Positions 17,558 to 25,770 of a DNA stretch of 64,000 nucleotides are shown here, piece by piece. The position numbers were made by a program, and so were the translations under genes. This DNA is from Bacillus sp. ISL-45 (GTDB lineage: Bacteria > Bacillota > Bacilli > Bacillales > Cytobacillaceae), in assembly GCF_018613195.1 (NCBI RefSeq), contig NZ_JAGGQQ010000011.1, forward strand, positions 186,001 through 250,000, given 5' to 3'. A model generated the notes under the pieces. It had not been told where the DNA came from, did not search any database, and worked only from the letters and a program-made list of their open reading frames with translations. The first letter of the stretch is position 1. Each line of letters begins with the position of its first letter.

Positions 17558-17868
17558 TATTTTGTTTCCTCTTCATTTTCTTCCTCAGCGGGCAAGTTTT
17601 CCTCACAATACTTTTTCACTTGCAGCACTTCATCTTCCTCAAGTTCAAAATCAAGAACCTTTTCCGTTTCCTGTTCAATAAAATAGCTCTGCAGGATCCG
17701 TCTCTCTTCGCCGTTCACCAAAAAAAGCACCTTCAAAAGTAAGCCTTTTTCAGTATAGAGCTCGTCTTCTTCGTCTACCTCGATATTTAGGAAATATTCA
17801 TATCTGCTCCCTGACAGAAGTCCAAATGGATCCTCAAGAAGCTCGACAGTATGTCCGGTAATATTCAT
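17557..17868 (-). CDS. DUF6509-like acidic protein
   Basis: 103 residues. The N-terminus MNITGHTVELLEDPFGLLSG followed by a RYEYFLNIEVDEEDELY segment matches what I remember of the DUF6509 family in Bacillaceae, a small cytosolic protein of unknown role. The C-terminal third is very acidic (EEDEVLQVKKYCEENLPAEEE). The gene shares the terminator with the convergent 131-aa gene. Confidence 0.65.
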   Translation of the reverse strand: MNITGHTVELLEDPFGLLSGSRYEYFLNIEVDEEDELYTEKGLLLKVLFLVNGEERRILQSYFIEQETEKVLDFELEEDEVLQVKKYCEENLPAEEENEEETK

Positions 17869-18099
17869 GAATGCTCATCCTTTTAATTTTGTCACCTCTA
17901 TTATATATCGAAAACATCAAAAACAATCAAGGAATTCGAAGCAAAGGGAAGATTGCCGGATAAAAGGCAGCTTTCAGGACTTAATGAAAACGGAGCAGTA
18001 TGTGGAAATCGCAACCTGGAACAAAACAGGTGTTTATTAGCCCATTGCAAGTACTGGAACGGAGACCGGTGACATACCAGCGATTTAAAAACAAAGAAA

Positions 18100-18378
18100 T
18101 TATTGTGACAGCTTTTAAGGGGACGCAGTCAAAGCTGTCAAGAAACCTCCGTTATTGAGACAGCTTTTCAGGAAACGTAGTCAAAGATGTCAAGAAACAG
18201 CCTTTATTGAGACAGCTTTTCAGAAAACGTAGTCAAAGCTGTCAAGAACCAGCCTTTATTGTGACAGCTTTTCAGGAAACGCAATCAAAGCTGTCAAGAA
18301 ACATCCGTTATTGTGACAGCTTTATAGGAAACCCGGTCAAAGCTGTCAAGAACCAGCTGTTATTGTGACAGCTTTACA
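18100..18378. repeat. 52-bp tandem repeat array 1 (five full units plus a partial sixth)
   Basis: Units start at 18100, 18152, 18204, 18256, 18308 and (partial) 18360, exactly 52 bp apart. Each contains TGACAGCTTTTC, a 12-base middle, then CAAAGCTGTCAA, so each unit can form a hairpin with a 9-bp stem GACAGCTTT / AAAGCTGTC and a 15-nt loop. Units differ by a few substitutions but never in length. The array lies between the start side of the DUF6509 gene and the 3' end of a LysE gene. The remaining gap 17869-18099 holds only degenerate repeat-like bits and no gene. Confidence 0.95.
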
Positions 18379-18406
18379 GTATGTGAGATGCATTGGGCAC
18401 TCTTTT

Positions 18407-19027
18407 TTAAAGAAAAAGCTTCAACGCCTGATATCCGAAGAATAAGGCAAAGCCAATTAGTGATATTCCTGATAGGAGGGAAATAATCGTAAGCAACCTT
18501 GTGGTAAGCAGCTTTCGGAAGCTGCTGGAAATTGCGGCCATAACGATATCCCAGAGAATAAGGCCGAGAATGATCCCAAAGCTGTAAATGACTAGTTCGC
18601 CAGTGCCGTACGAGGAAGCAGTCTTGGCAAGGACTGATCCGTAAATTCCGAGCCAAAATAAGATGGTGAGCGGGTTAGAAATGGACATGATAAAGCCGGA
18701 TAAAAAAGACTTAAAACCGGATTCCTCACTTCGATTATCCATGACGATTTTGCCAGAGCCGATAATTGTCTCAATGCCTGTATACATCAAGACAAAGAAT
18801 CCGAACAGCCAGAGAAATGATTGCATGAACGGTGTCTCGAGGTATTTAACTACACCCAGATAGACAGTCAGCATGTAAATGATATCAGCTGTCAGTGCGC
18901 CCAGGCCAAGAAGCCATGCCTGAAAAAAACCACTCTTGATCCCTTTGTCCATCTGTGCGGCATTAACAGGGCCAATCGGGGCGGCCAGTGATAATCCAAG
19001 GAAAATATAACCCAAGAAAACATTCAC
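18407..19027 (-). CDS. LysE-family translocator, paralogue 1
   Basis: 206 residues with six predicted membrane helices. The N-terminal GLSLAAPIGPVNAAQMDKGI motif (PIGPVN) and the central FLSGFIMSISNPLTILFWLG motif are hallmarks of LysE/RhtB exporters of amino acids. It is about 60 percent identical by eye to a second copy 1 kb away in the opposite orientation. ATG 19027 has a GGAGG ribosome site. Its 3' end runs straight into the 52-bp array, which may double as its terminator region. Confidence 0.85.
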   Translation of the reverse strand: MNVFLGYIFLGLSLAAPIGPVNAAQMDKGIKSGFFQAWLLGLGALTADIIYMLTVYLGVVKYLETPFMQSFLWLFGFFVLMYTGIETIIGSGKIVMDNRSEESGFKSFLSGFIMSISNPLTILFWLGIYGSVLAKTASSYGTGELVIYSFGIILGLILWDIVMAAISSSFRKLLTTRLLTIISLLSGISLIGFALFFGYQALKLFL

Positions 19028-19258
19028 TTTTTAATCCTCCAATAGTCAAATCGTAATTTGCTTGTACTATTTCTATTCATACTTATGGAGGCGTACAACC
19101 TATTTTTACAAAAATAATTTCTTTTTTTAGGGCAGTCTTAATAAATTTAAAATGAAAAGAATATACTAGTAACTGTTGCGCAGGCTACTGCAGATGTGTC
19201 ACTTTTGGTAAAAATAAGAAAGTGTGGTAAAATGGAATAGATATCAACTTTCGGATCA

Positions 19259-19314
19259 TTCATTTATTATAAAAAGTTTCATTTGCCGGCTTTTTATAAT
19301 AAATGAATTTTTTT
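19259..19314 (+). promoter_or_regulatory. Leader hairpin (attenuator-like) upstream of ydjO
   Basis: Perfect 18-bp stem: TTCATTTATTATAAAAAG at 19259-19276 pairs with CTTTTTATAATAAATGAA at 19290-19307, followed by seven T. A TGnTAAAAT-like -10 lies just upstream near 19225-19234, so the hairpin should fall in the 5' leader of the cold-inducible ydjO gene, about 130 bp before its start. The rest of the 19028-19443 gap shows no gene. Confidence 0.6.
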
Positions 19315-19443
19315 ATCAATCGAACGATGATAAGGTCTTTTCGAATGTTTTGCTGCTTTATAAAGTCCAGAATAAACTGGGATTATTATTGAAAGCCTGC
19401 AAAAATGAAAAGGGCCATTATTAAACTATAGGAGCGTGAGGAA

Positions 19444-19650
19444 ATGGCATTTGGAAGAAAACCGCCTGAAGAGATCGTAACCGCTGAAACGAAAATATGG
19501 GTATGTACTTCTGATGATTGCAATTGCTGGGTTCGCGACAACTTTAAAAGCAGCAATGTCCCCGCATGCCCAATTTGTCAAAGTGATATGGAGCAGGAGA
19601 CTAAGGTTCTTGAAGTAGTCAACAACCATAGTCAGAATTTAATTGGATAA
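19444..19650 (+). CDS. ydjO: Cold-inducible protein YdjO-like
   Basis: 68 residues. The motif ETKIWVCTSDDCNCWVRDNF, then CPICQSDM, forms a small two-Cys-pair zinc-ribbon-like protein as in YdjO of B. subtilis, reported as cold-inducible. AGGAGCGTGAGG precedes the ATG. A long 5' leader with a strong hairpin suggests post-transcriptional or temperature control. Confidence 0.85.
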   Translation: MAFGRKPPEEIVTAETKIWVCTSDDCNCWVRDNFKSSNVPACPICQSDMEQETKVLEVVNNHSQNLIG

Positions 19651-19660
19651 TATTGTAGTC

Positions 19661-19695
19661 AAAACAGTCTGGATGGATATCCAGGCTGTTTTTTT
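19661..19695 (+). terminator. Rho-independent terminator of ydjO
   Basis: Stem ACAGTCTGGAT / ATCCAGGCTGT with T-run. Confidence 0.9.
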
Positions 19696-19699
19696 GCAC

Positions 19700-19730
19700 A
19701 AAAAAAGTGCCCAATGTATAGGCACCTTTT
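19700..19730 (-). terminator. Rho-independent terminator of tRNA-Leu
   Basis: Minus-strand stem GGTGCC / GGGCAC region with a run of seven T, immediately 3' of the tRNA. Confidence 0.75.
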
Positions 19731-19735
19731 CTGTA

Positions 19736-19819
19736 TGCGGATGAGAGGACTTGAACCTCCACGGTGTTGCCACCACTAGAACCTGAATCTAGCGCGTCTG
19801 CCGATTCCGCCACACCCGC
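19736..19819 (-). tRNA. tRNA-Leu (anticodon CAG)
   Basis: 84 nt on the minus strand with acceptor GCGGGTG/CATCCGC, D-arm GGCGGAATCGGCAGACGC, anticodon stem CTAGA/TCTAG around loop TTCAGGT (anticodon CAG), a long class II variable arm (TGGTGGCAACACCG) and T-arm GAGG-TTCAAGT-CCTC. No 3' CCA is encoded; the discriminator is A. A terminator follows. Confidence 0.95.
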
Positions 19820-20006
19820 GTATTTATACCAGAATTATAGCACAGAAACTATAGATTACAATGAAAAAAATTTTGTGCAGTGCAGTAAGGATCATGCTGT
19901 TTAAACAAAGCTGCAAATTGTATTTTAAAAAATTGGACAGGTAGTATTAGGATTGAAATTTCCAACATACAATGTACAAAGTTTTTGTATGTTGGGGGAC
20001 GAAGCC

Positions 20007-20639
20007 TTGAGTGTAAGTGTACTAGTCAGTTATATATTCCTTGGGTTAACGCTGGCTGCACCAATCGGCCCGGTAAATTCAGCCAGGTTGGATAAGGGGA
20101 TCAAAAATGGTTTCTGGCATGCCTGGATTGTAGGGACAGGTTCGATGATTGCCGACGCCATTTTTATGCTGTTAATCTATTTGGGTCTTGTGAATTTTTT
20201 GGACATGCCTATCATTCAAATATTCCTCTGGCTGTTTGGCGGATTCGTCATGATTTACTCGGGGATAGAGTGTATTATAAAGGCCAATACCATTGATCTC
20301 GCTTTCAGCCGCGGTAAAGAATCGTTGCTCAAATGTTTCCTTACGGGTTTTATCATGTCGATCAGCAGCCCTTTATCCATTCTTTTCTGGCTGGGAATCT
20401 ATGGTTCTGTGCTTGCAAAAACCGCCAGCAACTATGGACGGACAGACCTGCTGATATACAGCAGTATGATTTTTCTCGGCCTGGCATTGTGGGACATTTT
20501 TGTAGCAGCGATTACCACCGGTTTCAGGAAGTTTTTGAATTATGGCAGCTTGAGGGCTATTTCAATATTGTCCGGCCTTTCCTTGCTCGGATTTGGCTTC
20601 TATTTTGGCTACCAGGGTATCAAGGCTTTATTATTTTAG
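20007..20639 (+). CDS. LysE-family translocator, paralogue 2
   Basis: 210 residues from TTG 20007, which is seven bases after GGGGGA and makes the N-terminus (MSVSVLVSYIFLGLTLAAP) line up with paralogue 1 (MNVFLGYIFLGLSLAAP). PIGPVNSARLDKGI and FIMSISSPLSILFWLGIYG are the LysE motifs. Six membrane helices are predicted. The upstream in-frame ATGs lack ribosome sites. The two paralogues flank ydjO and tRNA-Leu, which suggests an inverted local duplication. Confidence 0.85.
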   Translation: MSVSVLVSYIFLGLTLAAPIGPVNSARLDKGIKNGFWHAWIVGTGSMIADAIFMLLIYLGLVNFLDMPIIQIFLWLFGGFVMIYSGIECIIKANTIDLAFSRGKESLLKCFLTGFIMSISSPLSILFWLGIYGSVLAKTASNYGRTDLLIYSSMIFLGLALWDIFVAAITTGFRKFLNYGSLRAISILSGLSLLGFGFYFGYQGIKALLF

Positions 20640-20651
20640 TAGTTCTATTAG

Positions 20652-20678
20652 AAAACCTCCATTTCGGAGGTTTTTTTA
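20652..20678 (+). terminator. Rho-independent terminator
   Basis: Stem AAACCTCC / GGAGGTTT followed by T-run. Confidence 0.9.
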
Positions 20679-20761
20679 TTTTCTGATAACTGTCATAAAC
20701 GTTCATATTTATTTAAAATTTGACTTAAAATGATTGTTTTTGAAAGAAAATGATTGATTTC

Positions 20762-20775
20762 TGAAATCGATTACA
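20762..20775 (+). promoter_or_regulatory. cre site (CcpA) of the fructose operon
   Basis: TGAAATCGATTACA matches every fixed position of the consensus TGWNANCGNTNWCA. It lies just upstream of a GATAAT -10-like box (20783-20788), about 40 bp before fruR, consistent with catabolite control of the operon. Confidence 0.7.
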
Positions 20776-20813
20776 TTATGATGATAATACGAAGCAATTA
20801 GGAGGAATGGCTC

Positions 20814-21566
20814 ATGTTGACACCTGAGCGCCACCAGCTCATTTTACAATTAATAAAAGAAAAACCAATAGTGAAGATACAGGAACTAGTTGATCTGACT
20901 GAGGCTTCGGAATCGACCATCCGCCGGGACCTGACCATCCTTGAGGAAGGGAAGTTCCTGAAAAGAGTGCATGGCGGAGCAGCAAGGTTAAGGGGCAAAC
21001 TCCAGGAGCCAAGCATGATTGAAAAATCCACCAAATTCCTTCAGGAAAAAAGACAAATCGCTCAATATGCAGCAAGTCTTGTGGAAGAAGGGGATAGCAT
21101 CTATCTTGATGCCGGTTCGACTATTTTGGAAATGGTTAGTTTCCTTCCGGTAAAAGATATTGTCGTAGTTACTAATGGACTCATGCACTTACCGCAGCTG
21201 CTTGAAAGAAATATAGAATCGTATGTGATCGGCGGATATGCCAAGCCGAAAACGAATGCGGTCATTGGAAGAGGAGCTCTGGCAAGCCTTGAACAGTACC
21301 GCTTCGATAAATGCTTCCTCGGAGTTAATGGAATTCATCCACATTCTGGCTATACGACGCCGGACCAGGAAGAAGCGCTGATCAAGCAAAAAGCAATGAC
21401 ATTGTCCCGAGAGGTATTTGTCCTTGCTGATGACACAAAATTCTCTGAGATCACCTTCGCAAAAATTGCAGATCTCCATGAGGCTGCGATCATTACCAAT
21501 ACCATTGATGAGGATCATAAAGGACAATATACGAGCAAAACTTCAATAAAGGTTGTGACATCATGA
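20814..21566 (+). CDS. fruR: DeoR-family repressor of the fructose operon
   Basis: 250 residues. The N-terminal DeoR winged helix (TPERHQLILQLI, ASESTIRRDLTILEEGKFL, RVHGGA) is followed by a DeoR C-terminal sugar-phosphate sensor domain with YLDAGSTILEM and DDTKFSE. AGGAGGAATGGCTC precedes the ATG. The stop overlaps fruK (ATGA). It is expected to repress the operon until fructose-1-phosphate appears. Confidence 0.92.
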   Translation: MLTPERHQLILQLIKEKPIVKIQELVDLTEASESTIRRDLTILEEGKFLKRVHGGAARLRGKLQEPSMIEKSTKFLQEKRQIAQYAASLVEEGDSIYLDAGSTILEMVSFLPVKDIVVVTNGLMHLPQLLERNIESYVIGGYAKPKTNAVIGRGALASLEQYRFDKCFLGVNGIHPHSGYTTPDQEEALIKQKAMTLSREVFVLADDTKFSEITFAKIADLHEAAIITNTIDEDHKGQYTSKTSIKVVTS

Positions 21567-22474
21567 TATACACACTGACTCTTAATCCATCTGTTGATTA
21601 CCTCGTTGAAGCAGATGAAATTCATTTAGGCAGTTTGAATAGAAGTTCGAATGAAACAAAACTTCCTGGCGGTAAAGGCATCAATGTTTCAAGGGTACTT
21701 CGCTCCCTTGGAGTTGACAGCAAGGCTACAGGTTTTATCGGAGGTTTCACTGGCAGGTATGTCGAGGAGTTTCTTAACAGGGAAGGCGTGCAAACCAGAT
21801 TTGTCAATGTTGAGGGTGATACTCGAATCAATATTAAGCTTAAGGCCGGAACAGAAACAGAAATAAATGCCAGTGGCCCGGAAATATCCACACTGGCAAT
21901 AGGAACATTGAAGGAGCAAATCAAGCAGCTTGGACTCGGTGATTATCTGATCCTCGCGGGAAGCATTCCCTCCAGCATGCCTGATTCCATATATGAAGAG
22001 ATAGTCCAAATCTGCAAGGATACAGGAGCAGAAGTGATCGTGGATGCAGAAGGTGATTTGCTGAAAAACATCCTTGTCCACAGGCCTTTCCTGATTAAAC
22101 CGAATCATCATGAGTTGGGGCAGTTCTTCAACAAGGAAATTACCGAAGCTGATGAAGCCATTATTTATGGAAAAAAACTTGTTGAAGCTGGTGCTAAAAA
22201 TGTCATCGTTTCATTGGCTGAGAAAGGTGCCGTCTATATCAATGAAAACGACGCCTATAAAGCTGATGTTCCTCAAGGTGAAGTCAAAAGCTCAGTGGGT
22301 GCAGGCGATTCAATGGTGGCTGGTTTCCTGGCTCAGTATTTAAAGACCGGTGACCGCAAAGAAGCTTTCCGCTATAGTGTTGCATCCGGAAGCGCAACTG
22401 CGTTTTCAATCGGATTATGCACACCTGAGAAAGTTGAACAACTTCTTCAAGAAGTAAAAATATTAAACAGCTAG
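21563..22474 (+). CDS. fruK: 1-phosphofructokinase
   Basis: 303 residues. PfkB-family motifs: LNPSVDYLVEAD at the N-terminus, GGKGINVSRVL, and the C-terminal VKSSVGAGDSMVAGFLAQYL with the catalytic Asp in GAGDS. It phosphorylates fructose-1-phosphate, made by the PTS permease downstream, to fructose-1,6-bisphosphate. Translationally coupled to fruR by a 4-bp overlap and 15 bp from fruA. Confidence 0.95.
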   Translation: MIYTLTLNPSVDYLVEADEIHLGSLNRSSNETKLPGGKGINVSRVLRSLGVDSKATGFIGGFTGRYVEEFLNREGVQTRFVNVEGDTRINIKLKAGTETEINASGPEISTLAIGTLKEQIKQLGLGDYLILAGSIPSSMPDSIYEEIVQICKDTGAEVIVDAEGDLLKNILVHRPFLIKPNHHELGQFFNKEITEADEAIIYGKKLVEAGAKNVIVSLAEKGAVYINENDAYKADVPQGEVKSSVGAGDSMVAGFLAQYLKTGDRKEAFRYSVASGSATAFSIGLCTPEKVEQLLQEVKILNS

Positions 22475-22489
22475 TAAGGGGGAGAAAAC

Positions 22490-24349
22490 ATGAGAATCAC
22501 AGAACTGCTGACTAGAGAGACTATTTTATTATCAATGAGTGCTGCATCAAAGCAGGATGCTGTAAATGAGCTTGTAGGAGTGCTAGAGCGGGCTGGGAAA
22601 ATCACGGACCGTAATGCTTTTAAGGAAGCCATTCTAAAACGGGAAGAACAGAGCACAACAGGCGTAGGCGATGGGATCGCCATTCCACATGCAAAAACTT
22701 CAGTTGTAAAGGAAGCGGCAATTGTATTCGGAAGATCTGAGGCTGGAATCGATTATGAATCATTGGACGGACAGCCTGCACATCTATTCTTTATGATTGC
22801 AGCACCAGAAGGGGCAAACAATACCCACCTTGAAGCCCTTGCGCGACTTTCTTCCATTTTGATGAAAGCTGATGCACGTGAAAAGCTGCTTGGAGCAAAG
22901 ACTGCAGATGATGTCATTAGAATCATTAACAGCTACGACAAGGATGAAAGCGAAGAGAAGGTTGAGAGGAACAATAAAAAGTTTATCGTTGCAGTAACTG
23001 CATGCCCTACGGGTATTGCCCATACTTACATGGCCGCAGATTCCTTAAAAGCGAAAGCTGCCGAAATGGGCGTAGATATCAAGGTTGAAACGAATGGCTC
23101 GGGTGGGGCGAAAAATGTCCTTACGAAAGAAGACATTGAAAACGCTGAAGCAGTCATCATTGCAGCCGACACAAAGGTGGATATGGACCGCTTTGCTGGC
23201 AAGCCTCTAATTGATGTTCCTGTTGCGGATGGAATCCGAAAACCAAAGGACTTGATTGAAAAGGCTGTTAAAAAGGACGCACCACTATATAAGGCATCAG
23301 GCAATGCAACTGCAGAAAAGAAGGAAAGCCGCGGCGGAATATATAAGCATTTAATGAATGGCGTATCGAATATGCTTCCTTTCGTAGTCGGCGGCGGTAT
23401 TCTAATCGCAATTTCGTTCATGTTCGGATATAACGCGTTTAATCCAGATGATCCTTCCTATCACCCAATTGCCAAGGCATTGATGGACATTGGCGGAGGC
23501 GGCGGTGCCTTTGGATTGTTAGTGCCAATTCTTGCCGGCTTTATTGCACTAAGTATTGCTGACAGGCCAGGTTTTGCACCGGGTATGGTCGGCGGATTAC
23601 TCGCAGCAACTGGCGGCGGCGGATTCCTTGGCGGTTTGGTTGCCGGATTCCTCGCTGGCTATCTAGTATTGGGACTGAAGAAATTGTTCGCTGGACTTCC
23701 TGCTTCACTTGAGGGTATTAAAACCATTCTCTTGTATCCATTGTTCGGTATTGCTTCAACAGGGTTCATTATGCTGTTTTTAGTAAACAAACCAGTCGGT
23801 GCCTTGAATCAGGCAATCACTGATTGGCTCTCGGGACTAGGGACTGGCAATGCTGTAGTGCTTGGTATTGTCCTCGGTTTAATGATGGCATTCGACATGG
23901 GCGGTCCGGTTAATAAAGCAGCTTATGTTTTCGGAACAGGCTTGCTTGCTAACGGTGTTTATGAGCCAATGGCTGCAATCATGGCAGCCGGTATGGTTCC
24001 TCCGCTTGGAATTGCACTGGCAACTACGATCTTTAAAAATAAGTTTTCCAAGGAAGACCAGGATGCAGGAAAGGCAAATTATATCATGGGACTTTCCTTC
24101 ATCACTGAAGGTGCCATTCCGTTTGCAGCCGCAGATCCGCTCCGTGTAATCCCTTCTGTAATGGCTGGATCAGCTGTTGCCGGCGGATTGACTATGATGT
24201 TTAACATTGGGCTGAGAGCTCCTCACGGCGGATTGTTCGTAGTACCGCTAGTCGAGGGAGGCTGGCTGTTATACCTGGCTGCAATTCTCATCGGTTCAGT
24301 CGTCACAGCCATCTTGCTTGGAATATTGAAGAAACCAGTTGCAAAATAA
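22490..24349 (+). CDS. fruA: PTS fructose transporter EIIABC
   Basis: 619 residues in the order EIIA (1-145, phospho-His67 in GIAIPHAKTS), EIIB (about 163-260, phospho-Cys172 in VTACPTGIAHTYMAA), and EIIC membrane domain (about 285-619, GGIYKHLMNGVSNMLPFVVG, then Gly-rich GGGGAFG loops). It imports fructose as fructose-1-phosphate using phosphate from HPr. AAGGGGGAG precedes the ATG. Last gene of the operon, followed by a strong terminator. Confidence 0.96.
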   Translation: MRITELLTRETILLSMSAASKQDAVNELVGVLERAGKITDRNAFKEAILKREEQSTTGVGDGIAIPHAKTSVVKEAAIVFGRSEAGIDYESLDGQPAHLFFMIAAPEGANNTHLEALARLSSILMKADAREKLLGAKTADDVIRIINSYDKDESEEKVERNNKKFIVAVTACPTGIAHTYMAADSLKAKAAEMGVDIKVETNGSGGAKNVLTKEDIENAEAVIIAADTKVDMDRFAGKPLIDVPVADGIRKPKDLIEKAVKKDAPLYKASGNATAEKKESRGGIYKHLMNGVSNMLPFVVGGGILIAISFMFGYNAFNPDDPSYHPIAKALMDIGGGGGAFGLLVPILAGFIALSIADRPGFAPGMVGGLLAATGGGGFLGGLVAGFLAGYLVLGLKKLFAGLPASLEGIKTILLYPLFGIASTGFIMLFLVNKPVGALNQAITDWLSGLGTGNAVVLGIVLGLMMAFDMGGPVNKAAYVFGTGLLANGVYEPMAAIMAAGMVPPLGIALATTIFKNKFSKEDQDAGKANYIMGLSFITEGAIPFAAADPLRVIPSVMAGSAVAGGLTMMFNIGLRAPHGGLFVVPLVEGGWLLYLAAILIGSVVTAILLGILKKPVAK

Positions 24350-24355
24350 AACCAA

Positions 24356-24388
24356 AGGCCTGCAGGCTTAAAGTCTGCAGGCTTTTTG
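24356..24388 (+). terminator. Rho-independent terminator of the fru operon
   Basis: Stem GCCTGCAG / CTGCAGGC with T-run. Confidence 0.9.
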
Positions 24389-24477
24389 TATAAAATTTTA
24401 TAGTAGTGGACATATGAATATTTCCCCCGCTTAGCCTATAAGCTTTTATGAAGTGATTTGTAAAGGGGGAAAAGAGG

Positions 24478-25278
24478 ATGGAGAGGGATTTTAAAGCGGC
24501 TGCCTTGTATGAACACCGGTTTTGGCTTCAGGTTCTTGGTGACCATGGGCGATTCCTGCACGAGGCTCTTGTACCTGTAGAGCAGGAAGAAATAGAAACG
24601 GCGAAGTACTTCATTAATACCTTTGACAGGCTGCTGCAAAGGGTAGAAACGACCAATCTCATTCATTTGAGCCTGAGAGCAGATGAAGAAGCAAAGAAAA
24701 TTCGGCAATTTAAGCTGGATCTGATAGAAAAAATGCTGACTGGCAATGTCAAAATCCATTTCGGCCCAACCTTTTTAAACCATATGGTAAATGAGGTTGA
24801 GGAGTATATCAGAGTTCTTGGATATCTAAAAAGAGGAGAGGTTCCGCCGGTATTCCACGAATTGCACCATCATACTGTCTGGCTGCTTGATGCGGCTGGT
24901 CATGCCGGTGCCATTCAAAGTAATCTTGACCAGGTTGAAAAAAGTTTAAAGGCCAAGAGTGAAAAATACAAGAAGCATTTTGAGGATTTTTACTTAAAAG
25001 CAGTCGAAATGACGGGTTACCTGCGAACAAATTTAAGTTCATTTCCAGCTCTGCAAAGGATGAATCGAGAGGTATCGCTGGAAATTCAGCTGTTCATGAA
25101 GTTTCTTGATGAACTAAAGGAACTCGAGTTGACTGAACAGGCACTGGGCAGCTTTGCTCCGCTAATGGCTGACCATATGTTCAGGGAGGAGTGCTATTAT
25201 TTATCCAAAGTTGCTGAAGCAGCCTCAATGAATAAGCCGGAATGCGATCCCGGGAAGCCAAGATTGAAGACAGACTGA
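24478..25278 (+). CDS. DUF2935 helical-bundle protein
   Basis: 266 residues, almost entirely helical, with two similar halves: first half has LYEHRFWLQVLGDHGRFLHEAL and a later conserved Glu/His helix; second half has EVSLEIQLFMKFLDEL and MADHMFREECYYL. The repeated EHxFW...HxxF and D-H-M-x-R-E-E motifs are those of DUF2935, a ferritin-like metal-binding fold found in Bacillaceae. AAAGGGGGAAAAGAGG precedes the start. Function is not established. Confidence 0.82.
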   Translation: MERDFKAAALYEHRFWLQVLGDHGRFLHEALVPVEQEEIETAKYFINTFDRLLQRVETTNLIHLSLRADEEAKKIRQFKLDLIEKMLTGNVKIHFGPTFLNHMVNEVEEYIRVLGYLKRGEVPPVFHELHHHTVWLLDAAGHAGAIQSNLDQVEKSLKAKSEKYKKHFEDFYLKAVEMTGYLRTNLSSFPALQRMNREVSLEIQLFMKFLDELKELELTEQALGSFAPLMADHMFREECYYLSKVAEAASMNKPECDPGKPRLKTD

Positions 25279-25437
25279 AGGAGGGGGATACTAGATAGAA
25301 TTCATTCCGTCTAGTATCTTAGCCCTAATTTTGTTCTAATATAGAACGGATGTTCTTATTTTGGACAAGGTTATGTTATACTTGAGTAGCAATAGTCACT
25401 CTCAAGGTGGTCGGCTAAGCCCCGGAGGAAGGGGGTG

Positions 25438-25527
25438 ATGCCTTTGACGGTATTCGAAACCTTTATGGCTATGTTTTCATTTGCCAGTCTAATCCTCGCA
25501 ATCCTAACGTTAAGCCAAAAAAAATAG
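25438..25527 (+). CDS. Putative holin-like type I toxin (29 aa)
   Basis: ATG 25438 follows a strong GGAGGAAGGGGG site inside a structured leader. The 29-residue product starts MPLTVFETFMAMFSFASLIL and ends with a short basic tail (LSQKK), i.e. one membrane helix. This is the standard form of the putative holin-like toxins of Bacillus (TxpA/BsrG-like class, the short PF16935 type). An antisense RNA promoter and terminator on the opposite strand overlap its 3' end, completing a type I toxin-antitoxin locus. Confidence 0.8.
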   Translation: MPLTVFETFMAMFSFASLILAILTLSQKK

Positions 25528-25649
25528 ACCTCACTTTACTGTAATACAGTGAGAGGTCCATCTGCTTATCTTGCCGAACCTCAGGCGGGAACGGCTATTG
25601 CGGAGACTGCTGGTGGGCCAACACCGGCAGTCATTCTTTACATTCATAC
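25515..25649 (-). ncRNA. Predicted antisense RNA antitoxin
   Basis: Minus-strand transcript of about 135 nt predicted from a consensus-like promoter (25656-25684) to a stem GACCTCTCACT / AAGTGAGGTC (GACCTC/GAGGTC closing pairs) followed by TATTTTTTTT. Its 3' end overlaps the last codons and 3' untranslated region of the toxin mRNA, as in txpA/ratA-type pairs. Ends are inferred. Confidence 0.6.
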
Positions 25650-25655
25650 AATACA

Positions 25656-25684
25656 AGAATACCATAGGAGACGGTCATTGTCAC
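25656..25684 (-). promoter_or_regulatory. Promoter of the antisense RNA
   Basis: On the minus strand: -35 GTGACA, 17-bp spacer, extended -10 TGGTATTCT. Confidence 0.6.
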
Positions 25685-25770
25685 GGTTATAAGGGTTTTA
25701 TGCATGAGATGTTTTGCGATTTGGCTATACTAATGAAGTTGTATAATCCATGCATAGGAGTGAATAACGG

